Of a DNA stretch of 20,232 nt, positions 19,393 to 20,232 are shown one piece after another. The notes under the pieces were generated by a model that worked only from the letters and a program-made list of their open reading frames with translations, was not told the origin of the DNA and ran no database searches. Position 1 is the first letter of the stretch; the number at the start of each line of letters is the position of its first letter. The position numbers and the translations under genes were made by a program. The stretch comes from a virus: IMG/VR virus record IMGVR_UViG_3300003690_000533, positions 1 to 20,232 of that record; one strand, written 5' to 3'.

Positions 19393-20232
19393 CAAGGAGC
19401 TGAGGCGCGTCCCGGCGTCGGAGCTTCTACCGAACCCCAAGAACTGGAGAACGCACCCTGTCGCGCAGCAGGACGCCCTTAGAGGCGTGTTAGCCGAGGT
19501 CGGGTATGCCGACGCCCTGATTGCCAGGGAAACGCCCGAGGGGCTGATGTTGGTCGATGGGCACCTGCGGGCTGAGACCACGCCGGACTCCGACGTCCCG
19601 GTGCTGGTGCTGGACATCAACGAGGCCGAGGCCGACCTGATGCTGGCGACGCTCGACCCGCTGGCAGCGATGGCGGGGCGGGACGAGGAGCGGTTGACGG
19701 AGTTGCTATCGACGGTGTCATCCGATAACGCCACGGTGAACGCCCTCCTCCAGACCCTGGCGAACGGGTACGAACCGCTGACGTTGTTGGAGCCGGAGCC
19801 GCCGGACGAGGGCTTCGACGTAGACGACGCGCTGGACGATGTCGAGGAAGACGATTACGAGCCGACGGTTCAGCGGGGCGAGGTCTGGAGTCTGGGGCGG
19901 CACCGCCTCATGTGCGGGGATTCTACTGACGGCGAGGCTGTTGGATTGTTGATGGCGGGAGAGAATTTTCAATGCCTGCTTACTTCTCCGCCTTACAACG
20001 TGGATGTGGTTTACGGTGTTCACGACGACAAGCGTACATCTTGGGATGAATATGGAGGGTGGCTTAGAAATGTGATTGCTGCGTGGGTGCAGCAGATGGA
20101 TATTGGAGGGGCTTGGGTATGGAATATTGGGGTGTCGCCGTCTACGTTCCCATTTCAACAGGGAGTGCTGTTGGCTGAGTTTCTTGAATTTGAACGGCAG
20201 CTAATTTGGAGGAAAGTGGGCGTCCCAGTACC
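19373..20232 (+). CDS. ParB-DNA methyltransferase fusion, 3'-truncated
   Basis: The ORF starts at ATG 19373 with TAGGAG upstream and is open to the window end (286 codons seen). Residues 1-90 are a ParB-like domain (ASELLPNPKNWRTHPVAQQD, LMLVDGHLRAET, DVPVLVLDINEAEADLMLAT). An acidic linker (DVDDALDDVEEDDYE) leads to the methyltransferase opening RGEVWSLGRHRLMCGDST and motif IV LLTSPPYNV. ParB-methylase fusions are common in phages, and S-P-P-Y fits N4-cytosine or N6-adenine enzymes of the beta-type motif order. It likely methylates phage DNA to evade restriction or regulate replication. From about 19918 codon use becomes much more AT-rich than in the first 180 codons. The SAM-binding motif would lie beyond the end. 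Confidence 0.85.
   Translation, partial: MQIRDRIKELRRVPASELLPNPKNWRTHPVAQQDALRGVLAEVGYADALIARETPEGLMLVDGHLRAETTPDSDVPVLVLDINEAEADLMLATLDPLAAMAGRDEERLTELLSTVSSDNATVNALLQTLANGYEPLTLLEPEPPDEGFDVDDALDDVEEDDYEPTVQRGEVWSLGRHRLMCGDSTDGEAVGLLMAGENFQCLLTSPPYNVDVVYGVHDDKRTSWDEYGGWLRNVIAAWVQQMDIGGAWVWNIGVSPSTFPFQQGVLLAEFLEFERQLIWRKVGVPV

Noticed and set aside
1-20232. General reassignment of TAG as a sense codon
   Set aside because: TAG ends many clearly bounded genes (for example at 662, 3407, 8812, 10071 and 13348), immediately followed by ribosome sites or noncoding sequence. The amber in the chaperone is an isolated case.

Overview
The window is a GC-rich stretch of a tailed double-stranded DNA bacteriophage, or a prophage of the same kind, with long-tailed siphovirus gene order. 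The evidence is the order of two tail-tube-like genes, a tail assembly chaperone, a tape measure, tip and fibre genes, small membrane proteins, and then an early block of DNA-metabolism genes. All supported genes lie on the plus strand. They are packed with ATGA, TGATG or TAATG overlaps and mostly have AGGAGG-like ribosome sites. I cannot name the host: strong Shine-Dalgarno sites and a consensus sigma-70-type promoter say only that it is a bacterium with standard signals. Terminase, portal, capsid, endolysin and integrase genes are not in the window, and no tRNA, CRISPR array or insertion sequence was seen.

Region 1 (3-10245) is the structural block. It holds a 5'-truncated tail tube protein and its shorter paralogue, a tail assembly chaperone followed in the same frame, after one amber codon, by a small second part, and a 593-residue tape measure. 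Next come a fibre gene with a LamG-like domain split by an apparent -1 frameshift, a small protein, an intact LamG paralogue, another small protein, and a 517-residue minor tail or hub-like protein. The block ends with a collapsed, frameshifted copy of a fibre gene, a 45-residue ORF, the intact fibre gene, a one-helix membrane protein, a 339-residue protein with a hydrophobic N-terminus and beta-rich remainder, and a 54-residue holin-like membrane protein.

Region 2 (10246-10783) is a 538-base noncoding hub. In order it holds a strong intrinsic terminator, a 12-bp inverted repeat enclosing a C-rich tract, a promoter with perfect -35 and -10 boxes and 17-bp spacing over a repeated CACCTATA, and a leader with two small hairpins.

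Region 3 (10784-17945) is early or middle genes. It holds an unrecognised protein split by a +1 frameshift, three small coupled genes, a DUF932 protein, a small helix-turn-helix protein preceded by a perfect 11-bp inverted repeat, and a coupled run ending in a RecA/RepA-like ATPase and a ParB-like protein. A small conserved-looking phage protein and a two-part terminator close it.

Region 4 (18015-20232) starts with an operator-like region of three tandem 9-mers and twin palindromes 21 bp apart, then a leader of AGACT repeats and hairpins. Next come a RusA-like Holliday junction resolvase, three small genes (two of them cysteine-rich), and a ParB-DNA methyltransferase fusion cut by the window end. 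The base composition of that fusion changes abruptly part-way through.

Inferred workings: region 3 and 4 proteins would replicate, recombine, resolve and methylate phage DNA and control expression, and region 1 builds the tail and adhesion apparatus. Several fibre and early genes carry frame interruptions, which may reflect gene decay, recoding or assembly errors.
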